Shown: positions 1 through 8,991, numbered from the stretch's first letter. The stretch is 64,000 nucleotides of DNA from Thermodesulfovibrionales bacterium (GCA_031082155.1 JAVHLL010000004.1:50332-114331); one strand, 5' to 3'. The notes: generated by a model from the letters alone, not told the origin. Translations and numbers: made by a program.

Positions 1-1295
1 GCAGTAAATGTGACCCCTTTTGAGAGATCATTTAAATCTAATGGGGTAGAAGCAAGAATGACATCAATTATGGTTCCATCTTTTTTCATCCACCTTGTTT
101 CGACAACTCCGGTTCCTCTCTCGGCAATCTGACGATATTTCTCAGTTCCAACATATTCAAAGTCTTTTTGTGTTGGATAAAATATTCTTGCACTTTTTCC
201 CAAGAGTTCTTCTTTTCCATATCCGGTCATTTCACAAATACGCAGGTTAACATCAAGCAGGATTCTGTCTCTCACAAGTCCAATGCCTGTCGGAGCAACA
301 CGAAAGATGCTTTGCAGCTTCTCCTCGCGCTCCCGCTTCGCCTCCTCCGACCGTTTGTGCTCAATAATCTCCCATACGACATCTGCCATGAATGAAACAA
401 TTTCAACGTCTTTCTTGGTATAGTTTTTAGGCTTATTGCCAATGCCGAGGACAGCAACGATCCGATCCGCACGCATGATCGGAACGACCAGTTCACGGAT
501 AACGGCTGCATGTCCTTCGGGCAATCCTTTCCGATGCGGCAGCGAGTGGTAGTCATTGTGAATCACGGGCCTTCGCTGATGGATGCAGTCCACCCATACC
601 CCTGCCTGGTCAATGCCGTAGTGCATCCCTTTCCCTTTCACCATACAGAATTCTTTCATCGTTCTCGTTGACCATGCCTGCAGCGAAAGTGTTTTCTGGT
701 CTGGCTCTACAAAATGATAGAAACCAATGGGGCTGTCGATTAGAGCGCCGACTTCGTCTAGCGTCCTCTGGAGCAATTCTTCAAGTGAGTGAGTGCTCGC
801 ATACTGCATTAGCTCCAGTCGCAGATGCATCAAAGCCTCAGTCCGCTTTTGTTCGGTGATGTCTATAGCTATGTGAATTATTTTTTGAATATTGCCTTTT
901 TCATCAAAGACAGGTGTGCATGAGACGAGAAACACTCCGTCAAGTGCTTCTACTTCCATTTCGTTCGCTTCAGGTTTTGTTGAGGCAAGCATTTTTATCA
1001 ACGGGCAGTTTTCTGGCGGTTTAGTGCTATTATGAAAAATTTCATAGCATTTCCTGTAGATCAGTTCTTTCGCGGAAATTGCTCCTACTGCTTTTACCGT
1101 AGCCCTGTTTACAGAGATGATATTATATTGTACGTCGAGTATTATTGTTGGATGATTTATGGCCTGAAAGATATTCTCCCCTTCTTGGCGGATGTGCATT
1201 ATATTTTTCTTAATTTTTTTACGTTTATCTATTTGCTTGCGCAGCTTTTCATTTTCTGTTATAAGATCTTTTTTTGTCTTCGTTTGGTCTTTCAT
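1..1295 (-). CDS. PAS-GAF-PAS sensor protein, N-terminal part (runs off the window)
   Basis: An open frame of about 431 codons runs from an ATG at 1295 off the left edge with no stop. A TAG lies directly before the ATG in frame, so this is the natural start. After a charged coiled stretch (residues 1-40) comes a PAS domain (about 45-150), ending in a 'DITEQKR' motif. A GAF domain follows (about 165-320), with the 'VP...VLGIGNK' strand and the 'YTKKDVEIVSFMADVVWEIIE' type ending typical of such sensors. A second PAS domain begins near 335 ('SIFRVAPTGIGLV'). No transmembrane segment is visible, so the sensor is probably cytoplasmic. The missing C-terminus would be a histidine kinase or a GGDEF output; which one cannot be seen. 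Confidence 0.85.
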   Translation of the reverse strand, partial: MKDQTKTKKDLITENEKLRKQIDKRKKIKKNIMHIRQEGENIFQAINHPTIILDVQYNIISVNRATVKAVGAISAKELIYRKCYEIFHNSTKPPENCPLIKMLASTKPEANEMEVEALDGVFLVSCTPVFDEKGNIQKIIHIAIDITEQKRTEALMHLRLELMQYASTHSLEELLQRTLDEVGALIDSPIGFYHFVEPDQKTLSLQAWSTRTMKEFCMVKGKGMHYGIDQAGVWVDCIHQRRPVIHNDYHSLPHRKGLPEGHAAVIRELVVPIMRADRIVAVLGIGNKPKNYTKKDVEIVSFMADVVWEIIEHKRSEEAKREREEKLQSIFRVAPTGIGLVRDRILLDVNLRICEMTGYGKEELLGKSARIFYPTQKDFEYVGTEKYRQIAERGTGVVETRWMKKDGTIIDVILASTPLDLNDLSKGVTFT

Positions 1296-1774
1296 CTAAG
1301 GCTCTTGAATGAATTTAGATTGAGTTAGTAAGAAAACAAGACCTTCTACAAGGCAAGATAATTGAGTGAGTGTAAATTCTGTATAAGGTCATAGTGATCT
1401 TCTTTACCCCCTACAGAAGTATAGCCCTGATTTTGATTATACCATCAGTAAAACATATTGCAAATGCAGTGCAGATTTCCAAGATGGGCGAATAGTATCT
1501 GATAAAAATATTCGCTGTTTGCCTTGTCTTCAGAAAATTCGGAAATCTTTAAGTCTCACCCGCATAGATTTGCTCAGTTCTTTTTGTACTTTGCAAAATT
1601 ATACCCTGTACAAGAGGGGTCTATTCCAGGAAGTTAGTCGCAGAGCGTTTTACGATTTAAAAGAAACAACCGGCGTCTCACTCAGTGGGTGGCAAGGACT
1701 ATGGAACAGGTAGGGATGAGTCCAAGGTTAGGCTGTAGATATAATGGATAACGCCTTGAACGCGGGACCAACTA
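1296..1774. other. Intergenic stretch without recognisable gene
   Basis: About 480 bases between the sensor gene start and the terminator below tRNA-Arg. Only a 64-codon plus-strand frame (1519-1713) is open, and its composition and lack of a ribosome binding site do not suggest a gene. I see no repeat or RNA structure here. It presumably holds the promoter of the leftward sensor gene, but no convincing -35/-10 pair was found. Confidence 0.5.
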
Positions 1775-1818
1775 TAAAAAAAAGAGGCTGCAAGCCATGT
1801 CTAAGACTTACAACCTCT
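1775..1818 (-). terminator. Rho-independent terminator after tRNA-Arg
   Basis: Read on the minus strand, AGAGGTTGTAAG (1818-1807) pairs with CTTGCAGCCTCT (1794-1783) through twelve positions with two G-U wobbles and a 12-nt loop. A run of eight T follows. It lies about 35 bases after the 3' end of tRNA-Arg, so it probably ends that transcript. Confidence 0.85.
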
Positions 1819-1851
1819 CTTTTAAGCTATTGAATTTATTTGATAATTCAG

Positions 1852-1928
1852 TGGCGCGCCCAGGAGGATTTGAACCCCCGACCTGCGGATTCGTAGTCCG
1901 TCGCTCTATCCAGCTGAGCTATGGGCGC
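1852..1928 (-). tRNA. tRNA-Arg (anticodon ACG)
   Basis: 77 nt on the minus strand. The acceptor arm GCGCCCA pairs with TGGGCGC, followed by discriminator G and an encoded CCA. The D-loop AGCTGGATA and the T-arm GGGGGTTCAAATCCTCC are standard. The anticodon loop CTACGAA gives anticodon ACG, which after A34-to-I editing reads CGU, CGC and CGA. Confidence 0.97.
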
Positions 1929-1943
1929 AGTCTTGACTCTTTT

Positions 1944-2585
1944 TTATCCTTTCTTAATACCTTCTTTTAAGGTAATCCCATACTTCGGATGTTCGAAAGG
2001 ATGTATTGACGGCACCTTGGAAAACAACCACCCCCACTGTCTTCCCGGAGCAGGGAATATCTGCTTACCGTTCTCAAAAACCTTCATGCTGAGAGCAGGA
2101 TTTTTCGGCTGGTTCGATGACGAGGTAAGCGCAAGCCCGTCCATTTTGAAATCCGGGAGAAAATCGCCAACATGGATTTTCAGCGCCGAATTCGGCACTA
2201 CAAAATCACTGTTCAGCTTGACCGTGTATTCTTGCTTCGTCTTTGAGACCTTGTCCTCAAACACTATCTTCGCAGCTTCCCACTTTCCCTTCACAGCAGC
2301 AGGAATGATGACCTGAGTTTTCCCCATCGGCATCGTGCCCGGCTTTGCCATCTGTTGCGATCCGCCCGGCGGCATCATTCCCGGAGGCACTTGCCCTGAC
2401 GGCATCATGCCCGGAGTCGTGGAGCCGGGAGGCATTTGTCCCGGAGATATCGGACCAGAGGGCATCTGCCCCGGCATCATCTGCCCCGGAGTCTGGGGAA
2501 CCGGTGGCTGCTCTTCCTTCTTCTTACACGCTTGCAATGAAAAGAGCAATAAAAGACATATGGTGAGCAACAAACCTTTCTTCAT
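1944..2585 (-). CDS. Lipoprotein with Pro/Gly/Met repeat linker and DUF2155-like domain
   Basis: 213 aa. The N-terminus is a lipoprotein signal peptide with lipobox LQAC (Cys about 20), so the protein is lipid-anchored outside the inner membrane. Residues about 30-85 are a low-complexity linker of PGQMPPG/PGMMPSG-type repeats. The remaining part (about 90-205) resembles DUF2155: 'GWLFSKVPSIHPFEHPKYGI' matches the W-F-SxPxxxxxEHPxY pattern I associate with that family. Function is unknown. It stands alone between two tRNA genes on the same strand. The start is supported by a GGAG sequence a few bases upstream. Confidence 0.75.
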   Translation of the reverse strand: MKKGLLLTICLLLLFSLQACKKKEEQPPVPQTPGQMMPGQMPSGPISPGQMPPGSTTPGMMPSGQVPPGMMPPGGSQQMAKPGTMPMGKTQVIIPAAVKGKWEAAKIVFEDKVSKTKQEYTVKLNSDFVVPNSALKIHVGDFLPDFKMDGLALTSSSNQPKNPALSMKVFENGKQIFPAPGRQWGWLFSKVPSIHPFEHPKYGITLKEGIKKG

Positions 2586-2639
2586 GATTGTCTCCTTCTT
2601 TAGATTTTGGCTTCTTACTTTTCACTCTTAACTTTGTAA

Positions 2640-2732
2640 TGGCGGAGAGGCAGGGATTCGAACCCTGGGTGGAGTGTTACCCCCACAACCGCTTAGCAGG
2701 CGGCTGCCTTCGACCGGCTCGGCCACCTCTCC
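2640..2732 (-). tRNA. tRNA-Ser (anticodon GCT)
   Basis: 93 nt with the long variable arm typical of class II tRNA-Ser. GGAGAGG pairs with CCTCTCC, then discriminator G and encoded CCA. The anticodon loop CTGCTAA gives GCT, reading AGC and AGU. The T-arm GGGTTCGAATCCC is standard. Confidence 0.97.
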
Positions 2733-2767
2733 CGGACAGACTTATATACTAACAGCTTGCGATCAAT

Positions 2768-3613
2768 TCAGGCAATATCCCTGTGGACTACACTCAGCTC
2801 TGCCGGATATTTTTTAAGATATACCCTGAGCCTCTCAACAATCGCCGGGGACCGGTGATTTCCGCCTGTACACCCGACGCCGATGGTCAGATAAGCTCTT
2901 CCCTCTTTGATATAGTTAGGGATAAGGAAATCCAGCAGGTCTTTAATCTTGTTCACATATGTCTTCGCTACCCTTCCCCGGAAAACATACTCTGCCACCT
3001 TTTTGTCAGTCCCTCTCAGGGCTTTGAGTTCAGGAACAAAGTTTGGATTAGGAAGAAACCTCGCATCAAAGAGCAGGTCAATATTCTGCGGAGCACCGAA
3101 CTTGAAACCGAACGATATCAGCGCAATGGTCAGTGCTTTTTTCCCGGTTTTCATGGCATAGAGTGATATTACAAGCTCTCTCAGCTGGTGGGGAGTATAC
3201 GAGGAAGTATCAATGATCCGGTCAGCTGAATCTTTAAGGAGGGAGAGCCTTTCTCTCTCCATTGCGATTGCCTCCTCCACGTTTCCGCCGAGAGGGTGGG
3301 GGCGGCGTGTTTCCTTGAATCTTCTCACCAGCACGTCTTTCTCGGCATCAAGAAACAGCACCTCTGTCTGGCGCTGCTTCCTGAGAATTTTGAGGACGCC
3401 GCTGATTTCGGTCAGGAAACACTTTTCCCGTATATCAATGCCGATGGCAATCTTTCCAATATCTTTCTGGCGGGTAATGGTAGTGACGAAAGATTCGATG
3501 AGGGCAACCGGCAGATTGTCTACACAATAATAATCGCAGTCCTCAAGAGAACGCAAAGCCACTGTCTTGCCGGAACCTGAAAGGCCGGTCAGTATAACAA
3601 TGATCGGTTTCAA
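2768..3613 (-). CDS. rapZ: RNase adapter protein RapZ (P-loop, YvcJ family)
   Basis: 281 aa, the usual family length. The Walker A motif GLSGSGKT is at residues 10-17, and the C-terminal half carries the conserved 'GCTGGNHRSP' motif of RapZ proteins. In Enterobacteria RapZ guides RNase E to the small RNA GlmZ and so tunes glucosamine-6-phosphate synthase and cell wall precursor supply. In other phyla it binds nucleotides but its target is less clear. It is the last gene of lptC-lptA-lptB-rpoN-hpf-rapZ, 8 bases after hpf; rpoN-hpf-rapZ linkage is common in Gram-negatives. The exact role here is inferred. Confidence 0.95.
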   Translation of the reverse strand: MKPIIVILTGLSGSGKTVALRSLEDCDYYCVDNLPVALIESFVTTITRQKDIGKIAIGIDIREKCFLTEISGVLKILRKQRQTEVLFLDAEKDVLVRRFKETRRPHPLGGNVEEAIAMERERLSLLKDSADRIIDTSSYTPHQLRELVISLYAMKTGKKALTIALISFGFKFGAPQNIDLLFDARFLPNPNFVPELKALRGTDKKVAEYVFRGRVAKTYVNKIKDLLDFLIPNYIKEGRAYLTIGVGCTGGNHRSPAIVERLRVYLKKYPAELSVVHRDIA

Positions 3614-3621
3614 ATCGCTCT

Positions 3622-4146
3622 CTATCTTACCGGCTCGATGAGACCGAAATTCCCGTCTCTTCTCCGATAGATCACATTGATTTCACCACTGGTGTCGTTT
3701 GTAAACACAAAAAAATCCTTGTCAAGAAGTTCCATCTGCATCGCAGCCTCGTCAGGACTCATCGGTTTGAGTTCGAACCGTTTGTTCTTAATAATCGTAC
3801 CGACCTCAGGAGGTAATGCAGTCTCCTGAACTTCTGTCCCTGCCTTCCCTTCGACTTTTCTGTGTGAAACCAGTTTTTCCTTGTATTTCTTTGTCTGCCG
3901 TTCGAGTTTTTCCGCGACTTCGTCTATAGACGAATACACGTCGCTGGTAATTGCCTCAGCCTGTATTAACACTCCGTTTACCTTCAGGAGAACCTCGGCT
4001 TTATGCCGGTATTTCTCGACCGTAAGAGTGACATTGGCTTCGGAAATATTCGTAATATATCGGTCAAATCTTTTTATCTTCTTTTCCACATAGGTTTTTA
4101 AAGCATCAGTAACTTCCAGGTGTCTTCCGGTAATAATGATATTCAT
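3622..4146 (-). CDS. hpf: Ribosome hibernation promoting factor, long form
   Basis: 174 aa. The N-terminal HPF/RaiA domain (about 1-100) starts 'MNIIITGRHLEVTDALKTYVEKKIKRF' in family style. A linker leads to the C-terminal dimerisation domain (about 120-174: 'FELKPMSPDEAAMQMELL', 'FFVFTNDTSGEINVIYRR'). The two-domain long form links 70S ribosomes into 100S dimers in stationary phase, so a separate RMF is not needed. It follows rpoN by 13 bases and probably shares its transcript. A GGAGG ribosome binding site precedes the ATG. Confidence 0.95.
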   Translation of the reverse strand: MNIIITGRHLEVTDALKTYVEKKIKRFDRYITNISEANVTLTVEKYRHKAEVLLKVNGVLIQAEAITSDVYSSIDEVAEKLERQTKKYKEKLVSHRKVEGKAGTEVQETALPPEVGTIIKNKRFELKPMSPDEAAMQMELLDKDFFVFTNDTSGEINVIYRRRDGNFGLIEPVR

Positions 4147-4159
4147 GAAATCCTCCTTT

Positions 4160-5602
4160 TTATTTGGTCAGTTTCCTTCTCTGCGTTTGCGACGGGATGC
4201 CCAGTTCTTCTCTGTATTTTGCCACAGTCCTCCTCGCAATTTCGATCCCCTGCTGTTGCAGCATCTCGGCAATCTTCTGATCGCTGAAAGGTTTCTGCAT
4301 ATCTTCTTCAGTCGCAATCTTTCTGATCATATTCTTGACTGACGTGGAGGAAATATCCCCCATGTCGCTGCTGAGGGCGCTGCTGAAAAGAAACCGGAAG
4401 CCAAGGATTCCGTACTCGCATGCGAGGTATTTATTCGAGGTAACCCTGCTCACCGTGCTCTCGTGCAGGCTGAGGGTGGAAGCAACGTCCCTGAGCGTCA
4501 GGGGCTTCAGATATTCGACGCCATGGTCGAAGAACTGCCGCTGGAGGTCAAGGAGCGTCTCGGTCACACGGTATATCGTACGGTTCCGCTGGTCAAGACT
4601 TTTCAGGAGTCCGACCGCAGAGCGCCATTTCTCAACAAGAAAATTTTTTTCTTCTTTCGGGAAGTCGTTGTCCTGCTGAATCAGTTTCCGGTAAAAGCTG
4701 CTCACGTTCAGCTTCGGAACTCCCTCATCGTTGAGGATAATCTGATACCCCTCTGCTGTTTTGATAAGATATACATCCGGCACGATATAATGCGGCGCTG
4801 TGCTCGAAAAATTGCGGCCGGGTTTCGGCTCAAGACCTTCAATAACCTTTACCGCAGCCATAATTTCTCCGACAGAAACAGTGTAGTGCTGTGCGAGCAC
4901 GGTATATTTTTTTTTCTCGAGTTCCTCTATGTTATTGAGAATGATCTTCTCAATGATTGTCCCGTTAAGACCCAGTGCGGATACCTGGAGAAGCAGGCAC
5001 TCCTGTATATTCCGTGCGCCAACTCCCGGCGGATCGAATCCCTGTATCATCCTGAGGGCTTTTTCTGCGGTCGCCTCATCAGTCTCCGCCCCATTCATAA
5101 TCTCTTTAGGAGAAGCAGCGAGATATCCGTTTTCATCGATATTCCCGATGATTATTTCTCCCACCTTCCTTATTTCATCAGGAACGTGGGAAAGACGTAG
5201 TTGCCACAGGAGATGATCGGCAAGGTCGGGTTCTCTGGTAAGAAACTGCTCAAAAGACGGCGGGGTAACAGTCCCCGGGGTGAAGTATCCAAGGTCCCGG
5301 CCGTCAGAACTTCTCTCTTCAAAGTATTCATCCACAGTGAGATTCATAAGCTTCTCGACCGGAGCCTCTGTATCTTCATGCTCGACTTCCCTTTCGGCAT
5401 TTTCCCGCTCTTCGGCGCTGAGTTCCTCCGGCGGAACTTCTTCGTCTGCCTCCTCGAGGAAAGGGTTCTCCATGAGTTCCTGATTGAGAAACTCGGAAAG
5501 CTCAAGATGGGGCAACTGGAGCAGTTTTATTGCCTGTTGCAACTGCGGTGTCAGGATCAATTTCTGGGATAGCCTGAGTTCAAGTCTGCTCTCGAGTGCC
5601 AT
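4160..5602 (-). CDS. rpoN: RNA polymerase sigma-54 factor RpoN
   Basis: 480 aa. Region I at the N-terminus is the glutamine/leucine-rich activator-contact segment ('LSQKLILTPQLQQAIKLLQL'). An acidic region II follows (about 50-90). The C-terminal RpoN box ARRTVAKYRE (residues about 456-465) recognises the -24 promoter element. The start ATG shares one base with the lptB stop codon (TAATG), so translation is probably coupled. A close match to a sigma-54 promoter is present in this same window at 52336, before the candidate selenoprotein cytochrome. Confidence 0.98.
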   Translation of the reverse strand: MALESRLELRLSQKLILTPQLQQAIKLLQLPHLELSEFLNQELMENPFLEEADEEVPPEELSAEERENAEREVEHEDTEAPVEKLMNLTVDEYFEERSSDGRDLGYFTPGTVTPPSFEQFLTREPDLADHLLWQLRLSHVPDEIRKVGEIIIGNIDENGYLAASPKEIMNGAETDEATAEKALRMIQGFDPPGVGARNIQECLLLQVSALGLNGTIIEKIILNNIEELEKKKYTVLAQHYTVSVGEIMAAVKVIEGLEPKPGRNFSSTAPHYIVPDVYLIKTAEGYQIILNDEGVPKLNVSSFYRKLIQQDNDFPKEEKNFLVEKWRSAVGLLKSLDQRNRTIYRVTETLLDLQRQFFDHGVEYLKPLTLRDVASTLSLHESTVSRVTSNKYLACEYGILGFRFLFSSALSSDMGDISSTSVKNMIRKIATEEDMQKPFSDQKIAEMLQQQGIEIARRTVAKYREELGIPSQTQRRKLTK

Positions 5603-6324
5603 TAGAGACGAAACTCCTCTCCGAGGAATACTTCTCTGACCCGTGGGTCTGAGACAAGGGTATCCGGACTGCCTTCCTGGAGGATTGCCCCGCTGCTTAT
5701 GATATATGCTCTGTCGGTGATCGAAAGCGTATCCCGGACATTATGATCTGTAATCAGGATTCCGAGCCCTTTGTTTTTCAGGTATCTCAACATCTTTTTC
5801 AGTTCAATGATCGCGATAGGGTCTATCCCTGCAAACGGTTCATCGAATAAGAGGAAGGTGGGTTTTACCGCAATCGCCCGCGCTATTTCTGTCTTCCTCC
5901 GTTCACCTCCGGAAAGTTTGTATCCCTCCTTGTTCGCAAGTTCCGTGAGATTGAATTCCTTCAATAACCGCTCGACCTCGCTTGTAATCTCATTCTTGCC
6001 AAGGCCCCTTATTTCCAACACAGCCCTGAGATTGTCTTCAACCGAGAGTTTTCTGAAAATCGAAGGTTCCTGGGGGAGGTAACTGATCCCCCTGAGAGCC
6101 CGCTGGTACATGGGCGTTCTTGTAAGGTCCTCGTCGTCAATGACGATATGCCCGCTGTCGGGTCTTATGAGACCGACCATCATATAAAAGGTAGTCGTTT
6201 TCCCTGCACCGTTTGGGCCGAGCAGCCCCACAATCTCGCCGTTCATTACCGAGAGGCTGAGACCCTGAACAACATGCCTCTTGCCGTAATGTTTTGAAAG
6301 TCCTTTTGCTTCAAGGAGATGCAC
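5602..6324 (-). CDS. lptB: LPS export ABC transporter ATP-binding protein LptB
   Basis: 240 aa ABC ATPase. Walker A GPNGAGKTT is at residues 36-44, the signature LSGGERRK near 138, and Walker B LLFDEPFAG near 160. 'TDHNVRDTL' is the H-loop in LptB style. It powers extraction of lipopolysaccharide from the inner membrane together with LptF and LptG (not in the window) and LptC. It sits 14 bases after lptA and overlaps rpoN by one base. This lptC-lptA-lptB-rpoN order is widespread in diderm bacteria. Confidence 0.97.
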   Translation of the reverse strand: MHLLEAKGLSKHYGKRHVVQGLSLSVMNGEIVGLLGPNGAGKTTTFYMMVGLIRPDSGHIVIDDEDLTRTPMYQRALRGISYLPQEPSIFRKLSVEDNLRAVLEIRGLGKNEITSEVERLLKEFNLTELANKEGYKLSGGERRKTEIARAIAVKPTFLLFDEPFAGIDPIAIIELKKMLRYLKNKGLGILITDHNVRDTLSITDRAYIISSGAILQEGSPDTLVSDPRVREVFLGEEFRL

Positions 6325-6338
6325 TGCGTTTCCCGTCC

Positions 6339-6836
6339 TTATTTTTCCCTGGAAGAGATAAAAACCTTGCTACCCTCGACGATGAACCGATCTTCTTTCA
6401 TGAGGTATGTCATTGTTTGTCCGGTAATCACCTTTTCACCTTCCGCAGCCCTTGGCTCACCGGTAAAGACGACCTTTTCCTCCCCCGAGAAATAGGTTGC
6501 TTCCCTGGCGGTGATCACCCGCTTCTCTTTCATTACGCTTACGTTTCCCTGAGCGTTGATACGGCTAACATTGCCCGTATTGCTGTCATACGCGACACTC
6601 ATCCGGTCTGCCCATATGGTCATATCAGGGGTGCGTGCAACGACAGAATGCTCAAAAACAGCCGAGTGTGTCTTGCTGTCGGCAGTGAGTTTCTGGGAAG
6701 TGATAACCACCGGGCCCTGAATCTTTTTCGTCTCTTCAGCAAAGGCGGGTGCCGAGAGCAGAAAGACGAGGATAAGGGCGCCGCCATAATGGCAGAGATT
6801 ACTTATGAAATGTCGCCTTGACATCATTGAGAACAT
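6339..6836 (-). CDS. lptA: LPS transport periplasmic protein LptA
   Basis: About 165 aa from the chosen ATG at 6836 (others at 6827 and 6824). The frame stays open farther upstream to 6968, but that part lies inside lptC and does not look like signal sequence. From 6836 the protein starts with a charged end and a hydrophobic signal peptide ending APAFA, then an OstA/LptA beta-jellyroll: 'ITSQKLTADSKTHSAVFEHSV', 'ARTPDMTIWADRMSV'. It bridges LptC and LptD across the periplasm. The start region overlaps the end of lptC by about 38 bases, which favours translational coupling. Confidence 0.9.
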   Translation of the reverse strand: MFSMMSRRHFISNLCHYGGALILVFLLSAPAFAEETKKIQGPVVITSQKLTADSKTHSAVFEHSVVARTPDMTIWADRMSVAYDSNTGNVSRINAQGNVSVMKEKRVITAREATYFSGEEKVVFTGEPRAAEGEKVITGQTMTYLMKEDRFIVEGSKVFISSREK

Positions 6837-7308
6837 TGACTTTCTGTTCCGAGTCTGCCTGCATGCCTGTGCCTTCAATGCTGAATCCTTTCCCCTCCAC
6901 CCTGATTTTTCCATCGGTTCTGATCTTTCCCGAAGCAACGTCATAATCGAGTGAATCTGCTGAGACACGAATGTCTTTCCCGGAGACTTTCACCGTTTCA
7001 TCTGTGGAAAAGCTCTGGCTCGAAAGATCATATACTCCTCTGTCTGCATGGAGTATCATGCCGTTTTTCTCTATGCGGAGTTCTATATCACTCAGTTCCG
7101 CCCTTTGTTCTCCTTCCCGGAAATCAGCCTTGCTTGCCGTGAGAGTCCATGTGGTGACGCCGTCCTTCTTTTGCACAATCCGGATATCTTCGAGAAAAGA
7201 ATCCGTCCTTGTCCGTATATCCCCGACCATTTCCTTCCCGCTTCTCAGCATGAAGAAAAGACTGCTGAAAAACAAGACAGAAAGCCCTATCAGTAAAAAT
7301 TTCCTCAT
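6799..7308 (-). CDS. lptC: LPS export system protein LptC
   Basis: 169 aa. One N-terminal membrane anchor (about residues 3-22) is followed by a periplasmic LptC-type jellyroll ('LSDIELRIEKNGMILHADRGVYDLSSQSF', here read as the usual strand pattern). LptC sits on LptBFG and passes LPS to LptA. It is the first gene of the lpt-rpoN-hpf-rapZ run. The region upstream (7309-7410) is a divergent promoter region shared with the rightward gene at 7411. Function is assigned by both sequence style and position before lptA. Confidence 0.88.
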   Translation of the reverse strand: MRKFLLIGLSVLFFSSLFFMLRSGKEMVGDIRTRTDSFLEDIRIVQKKDGVTTWTLTASKADFREGEQRAELSDIELRIEKNGMILHADRGVYDLSSQSFSTDETVKVSGKDIRVSADSLDYDVASGKIRTDGKIRVEGKGFSIEGTGMQADSEQKVNVLNDVKATFHK

Positions 7309-7410
7309 TCAAAATTCTATCACACAGGATGCCCTATGTAAACCCGTTGCTGAAAAAGCATACGGAAAGATTCCCTTGAAAAAATATTGCTGCCGTTCAA
7401 TAATAGAGCC

Positions 7411-7731
7411 ATGATTTCTTTTGAAGATTTCAAGAAACTGGACATCAGAATCGGAAAAATCATTGCCGCCGAGAGAGTCCAGGATACCGAAAAATTGCTG
7501 AAGATCGAGATCGATCTCGGCACCGAAAAAAGACAGCTTGTCGCAGGGATTGCACAGAGCTATGAACCTGATGCGCTTATCGGGAAAGAAATCCCGGTTC
7601 TTCTCAATCTGGAACCGCGAACCATCAGGGGAGTTGAAAGCCATGGCATGATACTCGCCGCGGTTTCGGATGGGAAGGCAGTCCTCATGCATCCCGACAA
7701 AGAAGTCCCTCCGGGAAGTATCATCAGATAA
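7411..7731 (+). CDS. Stand-alone tRNA-binding (EMAP/OB-fold) domain protein, MetRS-beta-like
   Basis: 106 aa. The whole protein is one tRNA-binding OB fold, as in the C-terminal part of methionyl-tRNA synthetase and in CsaA: 'FKKLDIRIGKIIAAERV', 'LGTEKRQLVAGI', 'PRTIRGVESHGMILAA'. The frame is open for eight codons before 7411, but homologues normally begin with 'ISFEDFKKLDIRIG', so the ATG at 7411 is preferred. It may act in trans with a MetRS lacking this domain or as a CsaA-like chaperone; the sequence cannot decide. It is divergent from lptC. Confidence 0.85.
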   Translation: MISFEDFKKLDIRIGKIIAAERVQDTEKLLKIEIDLGTEKRQLVAGIAQSYEPDALIGKEIPVLLNLEPRTIRGVESHGMILAAVSDGKAVLMHPDKEVPPGSIIR

Positions 7732-7848
7732 GCTTGCACGGGGAATTCACCGGAGAAGCAAGGAGACTGTCTGATTTTGGACGGTTCTGATTGGCACATT
7801 TTTCCCCCTGCTTGTCTCATGGAATAAGAATGCAGTTAAGGTAAGAGA

Positions 7849-8859
7849 ATGATCCCCCGGAAAGAACAATTCAGCGGATGTCTGATCGGCCAGTGCCTCG
7901 GCGATGCGACAGGCTTTGTTGTTGAAGGGTATTCCCCTGCTGCATGCAGGCGGTATGTTGAGGATTTTTTAAAAACTGACAAGACAGAGCAATTCGGAGG
8001 GCATTTCCCCTTCCCTTTCGGGCAGTATTCCGACGACTCACAACTTGCCCGCGAACTGATGCAGAGCTATGCTGCCTGCAGAAAATTTGATCCTGCTGAT
8101 TATGCTGAGCGGTTGAAGATGATTTTTATCGAGAAAAGAATCGTTGCCTTCGGGTATTCGACAAAAGAGGCCGTAAAAAGATTATGCCTCGGAACACCAT
8201 GGGAGGAGTCCGGGGCGCCGCCTCCGGCAGCGGGGAATGGAAGCGCCATGCGGGCAGCGCCCATCGGCCTGTTCTTCTATGACAATCCCGATATACTCAT
8301 TCAGGCCGCCCACGATCAGGGGAAGATCACTCACCGGGACCCGAGGAGTTCTGCAGGGGCAGTTGCAGTAAGTGGCGCAGTAGCGTTCGCACTGCAGGAG
8401 AAGCCAATCAGGCCTGACAGGTTGCTCGCAACACTTGGAGACTGGACCGGCAGGGTATCTCCGGTATTCGCCGCAGAAGTGGCAAAACTCCAGGAATGGC
8501 TTCCCCTCCCGCCTGCAGAGGCAGCAGAAGTCATTGCTGATGCAGGGTTTGATGCCGAGTATATTGATGACGATGAATGGAAGGGCATATCCGGATATGT
8601 CATCAGCAGTGTACTCTGGAGCCTCTATTCCTTCCTCAGAACACCCGAAGATTACTGGGAAACCATCTGCACTGCTATCTCTGGAGGCGGTGATACGGAT
8701 ACAACAGCAGCGATGGCGGGTGCAATCAGCGGCGCCTATTTGGGGCTTGGGGGTATCCCTGCACATCGTCCCCGGCAGCTTACAGACAGGCAGACCTGGA
8801 AATACGATGAACTGGTTGCATTGGCGCATCAGTGCTATGAAATAAAAATGAGGACATAA
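7849..8859 (+). CDS. ADP-ribosylglycohydrolase (DraG/ARH family)
   Basis: 336 aa. The family metal-site motifs are visible: 'GQCLGDATGFVVEG' near the N-terminus, 'YSDDSQLARELM' (SDDSQ), 'GNGSAMRAAPIGL' in the middle, and 'GGDTDTTAAMAGAISGA' near residue 285. These coordinate the dinuclear Mg site that hydrolyses the N- or O-glycosidic bond of ADP-ribose on a target. DraG reactivates nitrogenase reductase, but no nitrogenase or DraT is nearby, so the substrate here is unknown. A 117-base gap separates it from the previous gene; a repeat element follows. Confidence 0.9.
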   Translation: MIPRKEQFSGCLIGQCLGDATGFVVEGYSPAACRRYVEDFLKTDKTEQFGGHFPFPFGQYSDDSQLARELMQSYAACRKFDPADYAERLKMIFIEKRIVAFGYSTKEAVKRLCLGTPWEESGAPPPAAGNGSAMRAAPIGLFFYDNPDILIQAAHDQGKITHRDPRSSAGAVAVSGAVAFALQEKPIRPDRLLATLGDWTGRVSPVFAAEVAKLQEWLPLPPAEAAEVIADAGFDAEYIDDDEWKGISGYVISSVLWSLYSFLRTPEDYWETICTAISGGGDTDTTAAMAGAISGAYLGLGGIPAHRPRQLTDRQTWKYDELVALAHQCYEIKMRT

Positions 8860-8862
8860 ACA

Positions 8863-8983
8863 CCCTCCCCTTTATCCCCTCCCATCAAGGGATGGGAAAG
8901 AGTCAAAATCTTTTGCATTCCGGAATAAGAGAGAATGTACAAATACCCTCTTTCCTGATGGGAGAGGGTAAGGGAGAGGAGGG
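8863..8983. repeat. MITE-like imperfect inverted repeat
   Basis: The left arm CACCCTCCCCTTTATCCCCT... (8861-8890) and the right arm ending GGGAGAGGGTAAGGGAGAGG (8960-8979) are imperfect reverse complements around CATCAAGG/CCTGATG, with about 50 bases between them. C-rich/G-rich elements of this type are dispersed in many environmental genomes. It fills most of the gap before the DUF72 gene and leaves that gene's ribosome binding site (GGAGGGACTG) at its right edge. Confidence 0.7.
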
Positions 8984-8991
8984 ACTGAAAA

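Noticed and set aside
1519..1713. 64-codon plus-strand frame
   Set aside because: No ribosome binding site, low-quality composition, no family resemblance.
2335..2631. Plus-strand frames opposite the Pro/Gly/Met repeat region
   Set aside because: Shadows of the repetitive lipoprotein gene on the other strand.
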